Origin: Parus major
Taxonomy: Eukaryota; Chordata; Aves; Passeriformes; Paridae
Length of the DNA stretch: 64,000 nucleotides
NCBI RefSeq assembly: GCF_001522545.3
Contig: NC_031774.1
Coordinates: forward strand, 55,369,871 to 55,433,870
Direction of reading: 5' to 3'
Shown: positions 61,219 through 64,000 of the stretch, piece after piece
How the letters are laid out: each line of letters begins with the position of its first letter
Numbering within the stretch: position 1 is the first letter of the stretch
The notes under the pieces: generated by a model
Seen by the model: only the letters and a program-made list of their open reading frames with translations
The model's database searches: none
What the model was told of the DNA's origin: nothing
Position numbers and translations under genes: made by a program

Positions 61219-64000
61219 GGTGTTGATTCTCATCTTGGATATCTCACTGGGCTGAAACTAGAATTTAAAAAAAAAAACTAAAGGAATAATGAAGGCCGAA
61301 CCCCATGATTTTGTTGTTGTGTTATGCTGGAGCTTATACAGGAAAGAGGAGATAAGAGTAAGAATGTATGAGGTTGAGCTTTCGCTGTGTCCCTTTGGGG
61401 ACTTCTGAGTGAATTCTCAGCTTGTTTCTCCATCTTTTGTCGTAACTTTGGGGTATATTTACTAAATACTGGGGTTTTTTTTTCTTAAACAAACATAGTA
61501 TCTGAACGATGTGTAGTTCCATAAAATCCTTACTCTGTTACACACATTGTCCTCCTTTCTGTGGAGGGAAGGAGAGAGCAAACAGTTGGATTGCGTAGCA
61601 CTTACTGGAAAATGCTGGGAGACTATTGTGGTAAATTAGCATAAAGTAGAATATGTTGCTGACTAAATTTATACTGCCAGATGAGAAGGGAATGGAAATC
61701 ATGTTTTCAGGGTTCAATTAAACTCTTCTCAATGTATAAACAGGGCTAAAGAAATGTATATTTTATATGTAGGTATATTATTTAAGCTAATAAATGTGAA
61801 TATTTTAAAATATAAGCCTGAGCTCTTAGACAGTGGGTTATGTATGTAGAACAGTTTTCACATAATTATTTGTTTCACTCAAGAATGAAGTATTCCTGTG
61901 ACTTCTGGGATAAATTAGTGGGTCAGTATCAAGCAAAATAGCAATTCTGGCACTTGCTCTGAGCCTGGTTGGATAAGAGTTACCAGTTGGGTTTCCTGTG
62001 CTCTTGGTTCAGGCTTTTTGCAAGTGTCTGGGCATTTCTTTAAAAATTTCATAGAGCAGCTCTGTAGTTGAAGCAAAATGAATATTGCATATTTTATTTG
62101 GACAGATGGCAGTTTCAGAGCACTTACTAAGCAAGATACAATTTTTGCATTCTTACAGGAAGCACGTACAGAGATATAATTTTATCATTATTTCATTATG
62201 TACTTAATGCACTGAAGAAATGAATTGCAATGCAAATCCTGGACTGCCTTGTGACTGCATTTAGGGTGGAAGGTAACTGTCAGGTTGCTGTGACGTGTTT
62301 GTGTTCTTATATTTAATGATCATTACAGGCTCTCATGTCATGCAGAAAAAAAAATTGTGATCTGGTAAGAATCTTACCAAACAAAAGACAATAATCCTCT
62401 TAAGGATTCTTCTGTCTTAGGTCAGGAGGCCATCATGGGGTTTTTGCAAAGGTGTTTCATAGTGTCCTGGAAGTTGTAAACATTTTTAATATTTTTGCCA
62501 TCTAAGAAAACTGGAAATAATGTCCCATTCATTATATGGTTTGTCTTGCCATTAATATTGCCATTAATGTGCAATAAAAAAAAATTGTGCACATTGTAGC
62601 AAAACAAAGCTGAAGCTACAATGTAATCCATCATTCTCTCTAAAATTAACAGAAAACAAGTACCAGATAAAAGAGATTTGAACATAGCATGACCAAGTTG
62701 AAGTAAGGAGCTGAGACTTGATGTCTCTATTGGTGTTTTGGGTGCTCCACTAAGAACTTGAGAATGGATGGGAGATAGCAGGGTCCTAGAGACCAGCTAG
62801 GCAATTAAAAATACACCAAAAACACCTTGAAGAACTATTAGAGATTTTAAAGGAAAGGGGGACAGCAGTAGGGCAATTTCCATGGAGCATGAAGCTACCA
62901 TTGTGCAGCTTTGCAGTATATTGGGTGTTTTGAAAAATCCCTGGGAAAATGAGCTGGCTTTGCTTACATGGTGTTCCTGCCTCTGGTCTTTGGGATGTGA
63001 TTTAGGGTAGAGGAGCTGAGCACGTAGGTAGGTTCAGCTTACTTTGCATTTGCTCTACCTGAAGCTTTTGCTATTCAAATATCTACAGGAAAACCTGACT
63101 TTAATTCCGGTGTGCTGCTCCTCCTGGTAAGGGATGAAAGGAGCTGGAGGGCTCTGCACTGGAGGCATTACCAGCTAGAACTGAGCAGAGGTGTAAGGAG
63201 TAACACTTAGTGACTAATCCCAGAGCCTCATGAAACCCAACTGCAAGGATTTCCCATGTAGAGTCAGTCTTGTGTTTGTAACAGGGCACGATGCTAAAAT
63301 TTGGGAGATCTGAGTTTGTGGATGTCTTGATTCTTACACTGAGAATGTTGTAACAGCTCTGGGAGTTGCAAAGCATGAGTTGATTGTACTGTGTTTTAGT
63401 GTTGTCTCCCAGGTTTGGGATTTTCTTTATACATCTGGCTAAATTAAAAGGTTAGTGTCAGAAAAAAAACAGAAGCAATAAACCATCCGTGAAAAACAAA
63501 AAACCAAGGGGAAAAATGTTTATGTTTATATACAGGTAGAATTTGGAAAACAAACAGTGGGGATTTTTTTCGTGTTTTTTTCTTATAATAAAGAACATTT
63601 ACAATCCATTGCTTTTTGTTCCCCTTTCTTGGAGAAGACTTTGAAAAGTGACAATTAAGTGTTTCATATGTCATCAGTGCTTGATGGTATTTAGGCAGAA
63701 AGTGTGTGGCAGAGGTATCCTGGTAATTTCTTCACTTCCTCAGTTCAGTGTTTTCAAGTGGCAGGACAGACATTGTGACTGTTCAGTGACTTTGGTTGAG
63801 TGAAGGGTAGCTTGTACTTTGAAAGTGCAATTCAGTAAAAACCTACTTAAAACAACTGGCATGATCTTTCTGAGCCAATATAAAAGAAAGTTGAGTCAGT
63901 CCGGGAAACTGGCAGCAGTAACTCTCAGTATTTCAGCAAAGTATTTTTGTCTTCTTTTGGGACTTTATGCCATGTGTTCAATTTAAGGAATTGAAATAAT

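Larger units (their letters stand above)
34013..64000 (+). other. PPP2R5E: PPP2R5E intron 2 (partial, at least 30 kb)
   Basis: From the phase-1 donor at 34013 to the window end I find no segment encoding the next PPP2R5E residues (expected to start with an aspartate-valine-proline motif and include an FDFMDTLSD-like motif), so intron 2 is at least 29,988 bp. It is AT-rich and contains only two short recognisable CR1 pieces, several simple repeats, and two unexplained GC-raised patches (52.9-53.3 kb and 60.5-61.2 kb). Short open frames throughout lack homology and are not called. Large first introns with sparse repeats often hold enhancers, which is inference here. Confidence 0.8.

Noticed and set aside
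34013..64000. Search for the next PPP2R5E exon
   Set aside because: I looked for sequence encoding the residues after codon 53 and saw none. It presumably lies beyond the window, although a short exon could escape reading by eye.
1..64000. tRNA, rRNA, snRNA, CRISPR and bacterial operon features
   Set aside because: No cloverleaf with A and B boxes, no rRNA-like blocks, no regularly spaced direct repeats and no gene-dense layout were seen.

Overview
The window is nuclear DNA from a bird, most likely a passerine. The evidence is many truncated CR1 LINEs carrying the terminal ATTCTATGATTCT-type signature, two ERV LTRs of types I associate with songbird genomes, large AT-rich introns, and two vertebrate genes in conserved order. 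No prokaryotic, viral-coding or CRISPR content is visible. The species itself cannot be determined from the sequence.

Layout. (1) 1-1524 is intronic or 5' flanking sequence of WDR89, ending in a good splice acceptor. (2) 1546-2786 is the single coding exon of WDR89, a WD40-repeat protein. It carries an exact 71-bp tandem duplication (1945-2015 and 2016-2086) that shifts the frame and splits the gene into two overlapping open frames. (3) About 2787-30330 is the WDR89 3' region plus the intergenic spacer. It is rich in CR1 fragments on both strands and holds two ERV LTRs, one of them a solo LTR with a perfect 5-bp target-site duplication. (4) About 30330-31420 is a CpG island interrupted by a 515-bp assembly gap. 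It contains the end of a non-coding first exon of PPP2R5E (donor at 31238/31239). (5) 33849-34012 is the first coding exon of PPP2R5E, the B56-epsilon regulatory subunit of PP2A. (6) From 34013 to the window end is PPP2R5E intron 2, about 30 kb in view, almost free of recognisable repeats, with no further PPP2R5E exon that I could find.

WDR89 and PPP2R5E lie head to tail on the plus strand, the same relative order and orientation as I recall for human 14q23 (SGPP1-WDR89-PPP2R5E). The two genes are not known to act together, so the arrangement reflects conserved synteny.

The best leads are the WDR89 duplication (real loss-of-function allele or assembly artefact), the sequence gap at the PPP2R5E promoter, the solo LTR about 0.7 kb upstream of the CpG island, and two GC-raised unexplained patches inside PPP2R5E intron 2 (about 52.9-53.3 kb and 60.5-61.2 kb). 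I found nothing that amounts to a clearly new biological system.
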